A stretch of 64,000 nucleotides of DNA from Pseudomonadota bacterium. Lineage in GTDB: Bacteria > Pseudomonadota > Gammaproteobacteria > Burkholderiales > Burkholderiaceae_D. The stretch covers positions 1 through 64,000 of the forward strand of contig JAFAGG010000008.1 of NCBI GenBank assembly GCA_023422955.1, read 5' to 3'. The notes under the pieces were generated by a model, which ran no database searches, was not told the origin of the DNA, and worked only from the letters and a program-made list of their open reading frames with translations. Positions 1 to 8,160 of the stretch are shown one piece after another. The position numbers and the translations under genes were made by a program. The stretch's first letter is position 1. Every line of letters starts with the position of its first letter.

Positions 1-125
1 TCATGCCTTCTGGCATTGGAAGCTGGGGTGTTTGCCAAAGGCTGGATGATGGGAGCCGGATGAGCTGAGAGGTTCACGTCCGGTTCTGCGAGGGGCCGTG
101 GGTGAAATTCCCACGGTCTACTCAC
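1..125 (+). mobile_element. 3' end of a group II intron (domains V and VI)
   Basis: Positions 53-86 fold as a textbook domain V: GAGCCGGA pairs with TCCGGTTC, there is a 2-nt CG bulge, and an upper stem is capped by a GAGA (GNRA) tetraloop. The AGC catalytic triad is at 54-56. Domain VI follows, with GCCGTGGG pairing with CCCACGGT (about 95-117) and an unpaired A near the 3' end as candidate branch point. The intron ends at about 125, where the reading frame of an IS3 transposase resumes. It lies in the sense orientation of that gene, so splicing could have restored it. The intron-encoded reverse transcriptase, if present, is outside the window. The exact 3' splice site is uncertain by a few bases. 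Confidence 0.8.
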
Positions 126-314
126 CCCTATATCCGCACCTGGCAAGGCTGGCTGTTCCTGGCCGTAGTCGTTGACCTCTACGCACGTAAGGTGGTTGGC
201 TGGTCGATGAAGCCAACGCTGTCGCGGGAGCTTGCTATAGATGCGCTGTTAATGGCCGTCTGGCGCCGCAAGCCAACAGGGCCTGTGGTGGTGCATTCCG
301 ACCAAGGCAGTCAG
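126..314 (+). pseudogene. IS3-family transposase OrfB, middle fragment (5' part)
   Basis: The translation continues the rve (integrase) core of an IS3-family OrfB: YIRTWQGWLFLAVVVDLYAR and then VVHSDQGSQ, which carries the second catalytic Asp of the DDE triad. The upstream part, including the first Asp, is separated by the group II intron and lies outside the window. The reading frame stops at the IS30 insertion at 314/315 and resumes at 1767. Removing the IS30 copy and one CAG duplication restores SDQGSQ-YGSDDW in frame. The gene is dead as it stands. Confidence 0.85.
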
Positions 315-341
315 GGCGAATTCAACTGGTCGTCGCAACAC
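315..341 (+). repeat. IS30 left inverted repeat
   Basis: This 27-bp sequence is the exact reverse complement of 1740-1766. The adjacent base triplet CAG (312-314) is the target duplication. Confidence 0.9.
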
Positions 342-361
342 CTTTAATCGAGGAGGTGTTT

Positions 362-1759
362 ATGGGACGACCAGCCGGGTGGATGTATAAATTGACGGGG
401 CGAGGAGCGATGCGCTCGCCAGGTGCGCCGTCGCATCGGCGTGAGACCGAGCGGCGATTCTGGGAGCAAATCGCAACAGGCATTACAAGCGAGAAGGCAG
501 CAGAGGCGGTTGGCGTGTCGCAAGCCGTAGGGACTCGCTGGTTTCGTCATAATGGTGGCATGCCCCTTTCTATGTTGAGCCCGATATCCGGGAGATACTT
601 GTCGTTCGCGGAGCGAGAAGAGATTGGACTACTTTCGTGCCAGGGTATCGGGGTACGAGAGATTGCTCGCCGTATCGGGCGCAGTGCATCAACGGTCTCA
701 CGGGAACTGACACGTAACGCTGCCACTCGTAGTGGCCGGCTTGAGTATCGAGCTTCGGTTGCGCAGTGGAAGGCGGAAACGGTTGCCAAAAGGCCCAAGC
801 CTTCGAAACTGGTGACTAACCCGCGATTGCTCCACTACGTGCAAGACCGTCTGGAGGGCAAGGTTCGCGCCGCTGATGGCCGTCAGGTTTGTGGGCCTCG
901 GCAGGCACCGTTCAAAGGGAGAAACAAGCCGCATCGCAGTGACCGTAAATGGGTCAATGGTTGGTCGCCCGAACAGATTTCCAACCGGCTGCAGAACGAC
1001 TTCCCGGAAGACAAATCCATGCGCATTTCTCACGAAGCCATTTACCAGGCTCTCTATATCCAGGGCCGAGGGGCTCTCAAACGCGAGCTGGTTAGTTGTC
1101 TGCGCACTGGGCGGGCGTTGCGCGTGCCCAGAGCCAGGGCACAAGCCAAGGCCTGGGCGCACGTTAGCGAGGAAGTGATGATCTCTAGCCGACCTGCAGA
1201 AGCGCAGGATCGTGCTGTGCCGGGACATTGGGAGGGTGACCTGATCATCGGCCTGAACCGGTCCGCGATCGGAACGCTGGTCGAGCGATCAAGCCGATTC
1301 ACCATGCTTGTTCACCTGCCTCGCGAGGAGGGCTACGGGCTGATGCCCAGAACGAAGAACGGCCCTGCACTGGCTGGCTACGGCGCTGTCACGATGGCCA
1401 ATGCGCTCAAGAAGGCCGTGACTGACATGCCAGCCCAGTTGTGGCGGTCATTGACGTGGGACCGGGGCAAAGAACTATCCGATCATGTCCGCTTCACGGT
1501 CGAGTCGGGGGTGAAGGTATTCTTCGCCGACCCGCATAGTCCATGGCAGCGTGGCACGAACGAGAACACGAACGGCCTTCTGCGGCAATACTTTCCAAAG
1601 GGGACAGACCTGTCTCGGTGGAGCGCTCGAGAGATCCAGGCCGTTGCCAATGCACTGAATTCCAGGCCCCGGAAAACGCTTGGTTGGAAGACACCGGCCG
1701 AAGCACTGGACGAGTACCTAAAATCTGTTCAACAATCTAGTGTTGCGACGACCAGTTGA
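362..1759 (+). CDS. IS30-family transposase
   Basis: This DDE transposase of about 465 residues mobilises the surrounding IS30 element. An N-terminal helix-turn-helix region (YLSFAEREEIGLL, then GIGVREIARRIGRSASTVSREL) binds DNA. The catalytic core shows the first Asp in PGHWEGDLIIG, the second in LTWDRGKEL and the Glu in PWQRGTNENTNGLLR, which is the IS30 signature. ATG 362 is preferred because AGGAGG lies five bases upstream (351-356); a GTG at 356 would overlap that site. The stop codon lies within the right inverted repeat. No frameshift is visible, so the enzyme may be active. Confidence 0.9.
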   Translation: MGRPAGWMYKLTGRGAMRSPGAPSHRRETERRFWEQIATGITSEKAAEAVGVSQAVGTRWFRHNGGMPLSMLSPISGRYLSFAEREEIGLLSCQGIGVREIARRIGRSASTVSRELTRNAATRSGRLEYRASVAQWKAETVAKRPKPSKLVTNPRLLHYVQDRLEGKVRAADGRQVCGPRQAPFKGRNKPHRSDRKWVNGWSPEQISNRLQNDFPEDKSMRISHEAIYQALYIQGRGALKRELVSCLRTGRALRVPRARAQAKAWAHVSEEVMISSRPAEAQDRAVPGHWEGDLIIGLNRSAIGTLVERSSRFTMLVHLPREEGYGLMPRTKNGPALAGYGAVTMANALKKAVTDMPAQLWRSLTWDRGKELSDHVRFTVESGVKVFFADPHSPWQRGTNENTNGLLRQYFPKGTDLSRWSAREIQAVANALNSRPRKTLGWKTPAEALDEYLKSVQQSSVATTS

Positions 1760-1766
1760 ATTCGCC
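1740..1766 (-). repeat. IS30 right inverted repeat
   Basis: Exact reverse complement of 315-341. It contains the transposase stop codon at 1757-1759 and is followed by the second CAG duplication at 1767-1769. Confidence 0.9.
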
Positions 1767-2036
1767 CAGTACGGAAGTGATGACTGGAAGCGATTCTGTC
1801 AGGCGCACAACCTGCAACCGAGCATGAGTCGTCGTGGAAACTGCTGGGACAATGCCGTAGCGGAGTCCTTCTTCAGCAGCTTGAAGAAGGAAAGAATTCG
1901 CAAACGCATCTACAAAACCCGAGATTTGGCTCGTGCCGACATCTTCGATTACATCGAAGTCTTTTACAATCGTACCCGGCGTCACAGCCATTTGGGCCAC
2001 GTCAGTCCCGAGGCGTTTGAGCGCGCCTCATTATGA
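1767..2036 (+). pseudogene. IS3-family transposase OrfB, 3' fragment
   Basis: This is the C-terminal part of the IS3 OrfB integrase, in the same frame as the fragment at 126-314. YGSDDWKRFCQ continues the core, CWDNAVAESFFSSLKKE carries the catalytic Glu, and FYNRTRRHSHLGHVSPEAFE is the usual IS3 C-terminus. It ends with TGA at 2034-2036, just before the element's right end. It has no start of its own and is only a fragment left by the IS30 insertion. Confidence 0.88.
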
Positions 2037-2046
2037 GGCCAGGATT

Positions 2047-2071
2047 TGTCTACGGTACCGGGGGTAGTCCA
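2047..2071 (+). repeat. IS3 right-end terminal repeat, inner copy
   Basis: The 25-bp sequence beginning TGTCTACGGTACCGG and ending TAGTCCA has the TG...CA ends of an IS3 terminus and follows the orfB stop by 10 bp. An identical copy lies exactly 40 bp downstream in the same orientation. Confidence 0.75.
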
Positions 2072-2086
2072 ATCATAGGCCAGAAG

Positions 2087-2111
2087 TGTCTACGGTACCG
2101 GGGGTAGTCCA
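2087..2111 (+). repeat. IS3 right-end terminal repeat, outer copy
   Basis: Exact 25-bp copy of 2047-2071, again preceded by AGGCCAG (2077-2083), so the duplicated unit is about 35-40 bp. The chromosomal transporter gene begins immediately after it, so this copy marks the element/chromosome junction. The left end and the target duplication are outside the window. Confidence 0.75.
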
Positions 2112-3068
2112 CCAGCGTATGCCGCGATCGACGCCGGACGTGGTGGCGGCGATAGTCAGGATTACCGCCCCGATGACCAGCGCGATTTGCAACGCAAGGC
2201 CCTGTTCCAGGCCGAAGATCAATGAGAAGCCGACGTTCAGCAGAACAACGCCGATGCCCATTGACGTGGCGACGCCAAATACAGTGCCGACCAGCGCGAT
2301 GATACTGATGCCGTCGCCCAGGGGGCCGCGCACACGTTTTCCGAGTAACGGATAGAGCGCCGCCCGAATCGACAGAGGCATGCCCCACCGGTAAGCGAAG
2401 TAGCCCATCGCCATACCGAGCAGCGCGTACATCGACCAGCCTGCGATGCCATAGTGAAACATCGTCCAGACCACCGCGTCCTGCATCGCAGCGGCTGTGC
2501 CGCCCTCACCTGAGGGCGGATAGATGTACTGCACAACAGGGCCGGTGACCGAGTAAAAGAGCATATCGATCCCGACACCCGCAGCAAACAGCATCGCAAC
2601 CCAAGTCGTGAGCTTGTACTGCGGCCGTGAGTGGTCGGGACCGAGTCGTACGTCGCCTTCCTTGGAGAACGCAACCCAGAGCACGAAACCGATCACCAGC
2701 GTCATCGTGAGCACGTAATCCCAGCCGAGATTCGTCGCGATCCAGTCGACAGCTGCCTTCATTGTCGTTCGCGCGTCATCGGGAATAAGGATGGCCCAGA
2801 TGGAAAAGGCGAGGATTACTATCGACGAGATCACCAGAACGCGCCAGTTGATAGTGGCCGTACGGTGCTCAAGCAGTTCCTGGGGGCCCTTGCTGAGGTC
2901 GCTGCGCGACACCGGTGCGTCGTCGTCAGTACGCTCATGTCGGCGTTGCGTACCGCCGAACCGGCTGCGTTCAAATGGTGGGGGCGATTTTGCTGTCTGC
3001 GCGTTCGGCGCTTGCATACCCGGTTGAGCGGCTTCAGGACGATTTTCGTCGGGTGATTCCATTGGCAT
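2112..3068 (-). pseudogene. BCCT-family osmolyte/betaine transporter, truncated by IS3
   Basis: A betaine/choline/carnitine-type secondary transporter would import a quaternary ammonium compatible solute. After a hydrophilic N-terminal tail of about 70 residues the protein runs through several membrane helices. Family motifs include GVGIDMLFYSVTGP, WTMFHYGIAGWSMYALLGMA and TTSGVDRGIR. The frame is cut at the IS3 end (2111/2112), right after the SGVDRGI motif, so the second half is missing and the last codons read into IS DNA. ATG 3068 is preferred over 3098 because AGGAAGAGG lies just upstream. It is not expected to transport. Confidence 0.85.
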
Positions 3069-3439
3069 GGATAACCTCTTCCTGAGAGTGCGCTGCATCC
3101 TTCAGACACTGATAACGCTATGATGCCCTTGGCGGATACCAAAGAGTATGGAATCGTAGCTTTCTACAGCAGGAGTCAATTATGACTATACGCATTATGG
3201 AATCAGAGCCGCCTGGCGCACCGCATCAAAGCTCGCTGAGAATTTATTTTGTCGCAAAGTTACCCGGAATGTTGAGAAATGCTAAAACTGCCCCTCCGTT
3301 GAAGTGACTCCCTGCGACTGGACCAATAGAGGCCGTTATTAAAAATGATGGAAACGGTGTTACAGCCTGTTTGAAGACTCGGTCGAAGCGGCGTAAGTTG
3401 GCGATCTGATGCGCATGATCGCTACGCCCAAATAAAAAA
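3069..3439. other. Intergenic region upstream of the BCCT gene
   Basis: This stretch holds the start region of the truncated transporter and the 3' flank of the tct operon. No convincing gene was found. A promoter for the transporter is expected near 3070-3200 but none can be assigned with confidence. Confidence 0.4.
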
Positions 3440-3459
3440 GGCGCACCCGAAGGTGCGCC
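3440..3459 (-). terminator. Rho-independent terminator of the tct operon
   Basis: GGCGCACC and GGTGCGCC form a perfect 8-bp stem with a CGAA/TTCG tetraloop. Read on the minus strand it is followed by TTTTTTATTT, a good terminator tail. It lies 20 bp beyond the tctA stop codon. Confidence 0.88.
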
Positions 3460-3479
3460 ATTTCATACACAGGCCAAGC

Positions 3480-4979
3480 TTATTCCTTGAATGCCTCTTC
3501 GCGTTTCTTGCGCAGGCTTGGCATAGCCACCAGGATGAGGGCCAGTGCTGCCAGTCCTAGCATCGTGGCGCTGATGGGGCGCGTCAGGAAGACGGTCGGA
3601 TCACTGCGCGACAGCAACAGCGCACGACGCAGATACTCTTCCATCATCGGGCCGATAATGAATCCCAGCAGCATGGGAGCGGCTTCCAGATTCAGTTTCA
3701 GCGCCATGTATCCCAGCAGTCCGATAAGAGCCATCAGGTAAACATCGAATTCCGAGTTGTTCAGACTGAAAACGCCAATGGCACAAAACACCAGGATGGC
3801 CGGGAACAGGTAATGGTAAGGCACCATGATCATGCGTACCCATAGACCAATCATGGGCAGATTCAGGATGACCAGGAACAGGTTGCCAAACCACATGGAC
3901 ACGATCAGCCCCCAGAACATCGCGGGCTGTTCGGTCATCACTGCCGGTCCCGGCTGGATGCCTTGAATGATCATCGCGCCGATCATCAGGGCCATCACCG
4001 AGTTGGAGGGAATGCCCAGGGTCAGCATGGGAATGAAAGAAGTCTGCGCGCCGGCATTATTGGCCGACTCCGGTCCGGCAACCCCTTCGATCGCGCCGTG
4101 ACCGAATTCCTTGGAATTGGGCGAGACTTTCTTCTCCAGCGAATAGGAGGCGAAGGAAGCCAGCATCGCGCCACCGCCCGGCAGAATACCCAGCGCGGAA
4201 CCGATGACGGTTCCCCGCAGGATCGGTGCAATGCAGCGCTTGAGGTCATCTTTGGTCGGGAATAAGCCCGACACCTTCTTCGTCATCAAAGAACGTGATT
4301 CCTCATGTTCGAGATTACGCAGGATTTCTCCCAGGCCGAACATGCCCATGGCGATGATGACGAAGTTGATGCCGTCAGCCAGCTCGGGCAAATCGAAGGT
4401 CATGCGCGGCATGCCTGAGTTGATATCGGTACCGACAATACCCAGCAGCAGACCCAGTATCACCATGCCGATCGCATTCACCAGCGAACCGCTGGCCAGC
4501 ACCACCGAAGCCACCAGGCCCAGCACCATCAGCGAAAAGTATTCGGCAGGACCGAACTTGAGGGCGACCTCCGCCAGGGGCGGGGCAAACAGCGCCAGCA
4601 GGAAAGTAGCGACCGTACCGGCGAAGAAAGAACCGATGGCGGCGATGGCCAGTGCCTTGCCGGCATTACCCTTGCGTGCCATCTGATAGCCGTCGATAGC
4701 CGTCACGACAGCCGAAGACTCGCCCGGCAGATTGACCAGAATGGCCGTTGTCGAACCACCGTACTGCGCACCATAATAAATACCGGCGAGCATGATCAGC
4801 GAAGAAACCGGCGGCAGGACAAAAGTCGCCGGCAACAGCATGGCGATAGTGGCAGTCGGCCCCAATCCCGGCAGCACTCCCACGGCGGTACCCAGGAATA
4901 CGCCAATCAGGCAATACATGAGGTTAGTGACCGTAAAGGCCGTTTCCAGACCCAGCATCAGGTTGTCAAAGATTTCCAT
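3480..4979 (-). CDS. tctA: Tripartite tricarboxylate transporter, large membrane subunit TctA
   Basis: TctA is the large, roughly 12-helix inner-membrane subunit that moves a carboxylate delivered by the periplasmic TctC protein. The sequence of about 499 residues has the family's glycine-rich motifs near the N-terminus (GTAVGVLPGLGPTATIAMLLP, YYGAQYGGSTTAILVNLPGE) and again in the middle (GSALGILPGGGAMLASFASY, ESANNAGAQTSFIPMLTLGIP). ATG 4979 is preferred because AAGGGG lies seven bases upstream; the ATG two codons earlier is too close to it. The gene follows tctB by about 12 bp and is the last in the operon. The substrate cannot be read from the sequence; citrate-like acids are typical. Confidence 0.92.
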   Translation of the reverse strand: MEIFDNLMLGLETAFTVTNLMYCLIGVFLGTAVGVLPGLGPTATIAMLLPATFVLPPVSSLIMLAGIYYGAQYGGSTTAILVNLPGESSAVVTAIDGYQMARKGNAGKALAIAAIGSFFAGTVATFLLALFAPPLAEVALKFGPAEYFSLMVLGLVASVVLASGSLVNAIGMVILGLLLGIVGTDINSGMPRMTFDLPELADGINFVIIAMGMFGLGEILRNLEHEESRSLMTKKVSGLFPTKDDLKRCIAPILRGTVIGSALGILPGGGAMLASFASYSLEKKVSPNSKEFGHGAIEGVAGPESANNAGAQTSFIPMLTLGIPSNSVMALMIGAMIIQGIQPGPAVMTEQPAMFWGLIVSMWFGNLFLVILNLPMIGLWVRMIMVPYHYLFPAILVFCAIGVFSLNNSEFDVYLMALIGLLGYMALKLNLEAAPMLLGFIIGPMMEEYLRRALLLSRSDPTVFLTRPISATMLGLAALALILVAMPSLRKKREEAFKE

Positions 4980-4991
4980 TCCCATTCCCCT

Positions 4992-5453
4992 TTAAGAACC
5001 GAACCACGGCCCGAAGGGCTGCAACGGCAAACCGAGCGCATACACAAATACTGCCCAGCAAAATATCGAACTGCCCACTGCCATCATCAGCATGGAAATC
5101 CAGCGGAATTTTGAACTTGCAAAGCCGCTTAACATGACCAGTACAAATACTGAAGGAATGATTCCGGCACCACGCACGGTCGAGCCGAATATCACGATTG
5201 CAGTCATGATCAGTATGGTTTCCTTAATCACCAGCCGTCCCATGGGCTCACCCGGATTGATAAAGGATCGCACCAGAGGTACTAAACCAATGACCACCAG
5301 TATCCAGCCTAGTACCGTCGGAAAGTAGCCTGGCCCCATACGTCCCGCCGTACCCATTGGATAATCGGTACTAAGTAAAACAGCACCACCGCCAAAAGCA
5401 ATAAATAGCAACCCAGCCCAGAAATCCTTAGGATTTCGAATGATGGAAGACAC
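4992..5453 (-). CDS. tctB: Tripartite tricarboxylate transporter, small membrane subunit TctB
   Basis: This 153-residue protein has about four hydrophobic helices (LLFIAFGGGAVLL, VLGWILVVIGLVPLV, ILIMTAIVIFGS, SIFCWAVFVYALGL) and the poorly conserved sequence typical of TctB. Its place between tctC and tctA supports the call. It partners TctA in the inner membrane. The start is GTG 5453, with GAGGGG upstream at suitable spacing. About 227 bp including a hairpin separate it from tctC, while it is nearly contiguous with tctA. Confidence 0.88.
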   Translation of the reverse strand: MSSIIRNPKDFWAGLLFIAFGGGAVLLSTDYPMGTAGRMGPGYFPTVLGWILVVIGLVPLVRSFINPGEPMGRLVIKETILIMTAIVIFGSTVRGAGIIPSVFVLVMLSGFASSKFRWISMLMMAVGSSIFCWAVFVYALGLPLQPFGPWFGS

Positions 5454-5612
5454 TTGTAAAACCCCTCATTTTTGATTCAAAAGGTATCATTTAGACACCG
5501 CGATACGTGAAAATTGATCCTGATAATTCGATTTATCTCCAGGCCTCGAAAAATCACACCCGCTATGTATTATGTATTGCTGTTATTGTAATTGCGGCTT
5601 CACTTAATCAAA

Positions 5613-5640
5613 TGGCGGGAGCCGAATTCGGTTCCCGCCA
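5613..5640 (-). terminator. Hairpin between tctC and tctB (attenuator-like)
   Basis: TGGCGGGA and TCCCGCCA form an 8-bp stem that extends inward around a GAATTC centre with one mismatch. On the minus strand it is followed by a short T-containing run (TTTGATT). It sits about 40 bp after tctC and may act as a partial terminator or RNA-stabilising structure, giving more binding protein than membrane subunits. Function is inferred. Confidence 0.55.
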
Positions 5641-5680
5641 TTCAAAGTACCCTCTTCAGAGTACGTCCTTTACAACCTGA

Positions 5681-6658
5681 TCAGTCGGCAAACTCCCCTG
5701 CTGCCTTGATGATCGGGCTCCATTTTTCGATTTCAGCTTTCAAATGCTTGCCCAATGCGGCAGGAGTGGCACGGTCTTGAGAAACCGGCTCAGTACCCAG
5801 ATCGGCAAAACGCTGCTTGACGACTGGATCTTTCAAAGCATGTTGAAGTGCCGAAGCCAATTGATCGACCACATTTTTAGGCGTGCCTTTGGGTGCGTAA
5901 ATGCCATGCCATACCGCCACTTCAAAGTTCGGCAAACCGGACTTGTCCAGCGTAGGCAGATCTGGCAGGGAAGCTACCGGAGTCTTGGTGGTCACGCCGT
6001 AAGCCTTAATCTTACCGGATTTGATTTGACTGGTGGTATTGGTAGTTTGATCGCACATCAGATCAACTTGACCACCCAACAAGTCATTCATTGCCGGACC
6101 GGTACCTTTATAAGGTACAACGGTCATGGTGGTATCCATTGCGCTCATAAGCAGCATGCCGCATAGATGCGAGGCCGAGCCCACGCCTGCGTTGGCATAG
6201 CTGACCTTGTCCTTGTTTTCTTTTACATAAGCGACGACTTCCTTGAAATCCTTGGCAGGAAAATTGCCGCGCGCCACCAATGTCATCGGCACATCCGTCA
6301 CCAGTCCGACAGGCTCAAAATCGGTGAGCGGATTGAAAGGCAGCTTGCGATACAGCGTAGGCGCCGTCGATTGGCCGATATGGTGCAGCAGCACGGTATA
6401 ACCGTCGGGCGCTGCACGAGCTACACGGCCGGCACCGATCGTGCCGCCCGCGCCGCCGACGTTTTCGATAATTACCTGCTGGCCCAGCTTGTCGCCCATG
6501 GATTTGGCAACCAGGCGCGCCACGGTGTCGGTCGGACCACCGGCTGAGAAAGGAACCACCATCGTAATGGTCTTGGTCGGAAATTGCTGCGCATAAGCAC
6601 TTGTGCTGGCTACGAGCGCCACACATGCTAAGGTCTTCAGAATAAAACGGCCGTTCAT
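5681..6658 (-). CDS. tctC: Periplasmic tricarboxylate-binding protein TctC (Bug family)
   Basis: This 325-residue extracytoplasmic solute receptor binds a carboxylate and presents it to TctAB. Residues 1-23 form a signal peptide ending ASTSAYA. The mature protein shows Bug-family landmarks: FPTKTITMVVPFSAGGPTDTVAR near the N-terminus (ligand loop), LPFNPLTDFEPVGLV, and YANAGVGSASHLCG in the middle. Length and order match the family. It is the first gene of the tctCBA operon. Bug proteins are strongly expanded in Burkholderiales, so the exact ligand is open. Confidence 0.92.
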   Translation of the reverse strand: MNGRFILKTLACVALVASTSAYAQQFPTKTITMVVPFSAGGPTDTVARLVAKSMGDKLGQQVIIENVGGAGGTIGAGRVARAAPDGYTVLLHHIGQSTAPTLYRKLPFNPLTDFEPVGLVTDVPMTLVARGNFPAKDFKEVVAYVKENKDKVSYANAGVGSASHLCGMLLMSAMDTTMTVVPYKGTGPAMNDLLGGQVDLMCDQTTNTTSQIKSGKIKAYGVTTKTPVASLPDLPTLDKSGLPNFEVAVWHGIYAPKGTPKNVVDQLASALQHALKDPVVKQRFADLGTEPVSQDRATPAALGKHLKAEIEKWSPIIKAAGEFAD

Positions 6659-7332
6659 TTGTGGGTTCCTCTATATAGTGTTTTTTAAAATAGACATATT
6701 TGCCGCCTAGGAGGGAGAGGCCCTCAGATGCTACCACTTGGATTACCGGTGTTGCACTAGAAGAGTCGTGCGGCAGTTCACATTTTATGACAGGGATTAA
6801 TAATAACCATAGCCTTTCGTCAATAGCATATACAGACTGTATAAATTTAATGACAACTTTGCCAACTTCCTTGACTCTTTTGCACTTTCCGTCATTGCTT
6901 TTTCAAGCATCCATAAAATGCGAGCATTCACCAAAATTCGAGCAAGGAAAGCATGGGTAATGCATGCCCTCTTAAAGAAAGAAGCTACAAAACTGCACAA
7001 GCTTGTATTCATCTTTCTGAGTTTTCCATTGCCCCGGAACGCATCGCATCTTTTTCAGTGCCGAACCTGCAGGCGAATCTTCCTTTCCACGCTTGTCGCA
7101 AATGCGACATTTGTTTCATCACTGTTATCAGTTTGTATGCCGCGCATGTCAATTTCCCGGCCGTGTAAATGGGGGTAAAGGCAGTGGAGATCTTTTTTGC
7201 GAATAAGTAAAACGTCAATGCCGGCTTGCCCGTCGCCAAACCCTGATGCACGGATCGGAGCTTCTCAATAAGGAAGGCGATCCCTTTTGATGACGGCAAA
7301 TCGGAACCACTTAATTCGCAAAGGGAGAAAAA
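6659..7332. other. Divergent intergenic region between tctC and a secreted-protein gene
   Basis: The stretch is AT-rich compared with its neighbours, especially 6790-6960, and should hold the tctC promoter (minus) and the promoter of the gene at 7333 (plus). Open frames here are short and lack convincing codon use. No RNA gene or repeat was recognised. Confidence 0.35.
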
Positions 7333-7698
7333 ATGAAACCGCTTCGTCAATTGGGATTGGCGTTGATAATGCTGGCTGCCGCCAGCGCCGCCTCGGCAGG
7401 AAACGATAGACACGATCATCGACATGGCCGCGGATATTACCAGGGCGCGCACCATCCTGCCCAGCATTACACTGAATGCAAGGTAACCAGGAAAATCACG
7501 CGTAATGGCCGTCATTACAAGGAAGAGACCATTTGCAAGACACCTAAACATGCGCGATATGCTCCTGCGCCCACCCATGTGCATCGCGCACCGCCGCCCA
7601 AGCGCCAGGTCCATGTCGTGCACATGCCTCCTCCCCCGGCAGTCGTCATAGGTCCGCATGGTGTCAGAGTCAACGGCACGATCAGGATCGGATGGTAA
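7333..7698 (+). CDS. Small secreted His/Pro-rich protein of unknown function
   Basis: The 121-residue product has a clear signal peptide (KPLRQLGLALIMLAAASAASA, cleavage near residue 23). The mature part is short, basic and rich in histidine and proline: NDRHDHRHGRGYYQGAHHPAQHY near the new N-terminus and HVVHMPPPPAVV near the end. Two cysteines (in TECKVT and TICKTP) could form a disulfide. GGGAG lies a few bases upstream of ATG 7333. The His clusters could bind a metal, but this is only inference. I do not recognise a named family. Confidence 0.7.
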   Translation: MKPLRQLGLALIMLAAASAASAGNDRHDHRHGRGYYQGAHHPAQHYTECKVTRKITRNGRHYKEETICKTPKHARYAPAPTHVHRAPPPKRQVHVVHMPPPPAVVIGPHGVRVNGTIRIGW

Positions 7699-7710
7699 GC
7701 AGGCGTTTTC

Positions 7711-7747
7711 CATGCATGGCCGGTTGTGACGCAAGCGGCCATGCATG
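7711..7747. repeat. Perfect 12-bp hairpin after the secreted-protein gene
   Basis: CATGCATGGCCG (7711-7722) and CGGCCATGCATG (7736-7747) are exact inverted repeats around a 13-nt loop, starting 13 bp after the stop codon. No T-run follows, so it is not a standard terminator. A related palindrome GGCCATGCATGGCC occurs at 21548-21561. Confidence 0.6.
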
Positions 7748-8160
7748 CCTTGCTGCGTTGCAGAAAAACTTCTTCATTTCGCTAGTCGCTAATTGCTAAT
7801 CGCCAATCACTAACTCTGATGCACTCATAAAAATTGAAAGCCATCTTGAACCGGTGAAAGAGAGGGAAATAAGCTGGAGGCAGGTTCATGCTCAGGCACC
7901 CGCCTGTTTCCCATGTCAGCCGCGTCAATCCGGCGAATACCTTTACGCATATCCGTACCCAGATGCGCATGCCTGCAAGTCCGGCTTCGCTATTGCATGC
8001 CGACATCGTGGCAGTTACACTGCCACGAAAAATGCCAAAATGGCGCGCAGAAAGCCAGAGGAATTCAATAGGGTCTAGTCACGGCCCCTGACCCAAGGCT
8101 TGGGCCGCATGATTCAAGTCTTCCTTGTCTGCTCCGAAGTGAATTAATAGAGAACCGTAT
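7748..8160. other. Intergenic region with an inverted repeat at 8007-8027
   Basis: No gene is supported here. CGTGGCAGT and ACTGCCACG are 9-bp arms separated by 3 bases at 8007-8027, about 130 bp upstream of the next gene. This could be a regulator site or an RNA hairpin. There is no T-run on the correct side for a terminator. Confidence 0.4.

Larger units (their letters stand above)
315..1766 (+). mobile_element. IS30-family insertion sequence, complete (1452 bp)
   Basis: The element is bounded by perfect 27-bp inverted repeats at 315-341 and 1740-1766 (outer bases GGCGAATTCAACTGG...). It is flanked by a 3-bp direct duplication CAG at 312-314 and 1767-1769. IS30 elements typically make short (2-3 bp) duplications. 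The single transposase gene fills the element and ends inside the right repeat. The intact repeats and matching duplication suggest a recent insertion. The target is the IS3 orfB gene. Confidence 0.9.
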
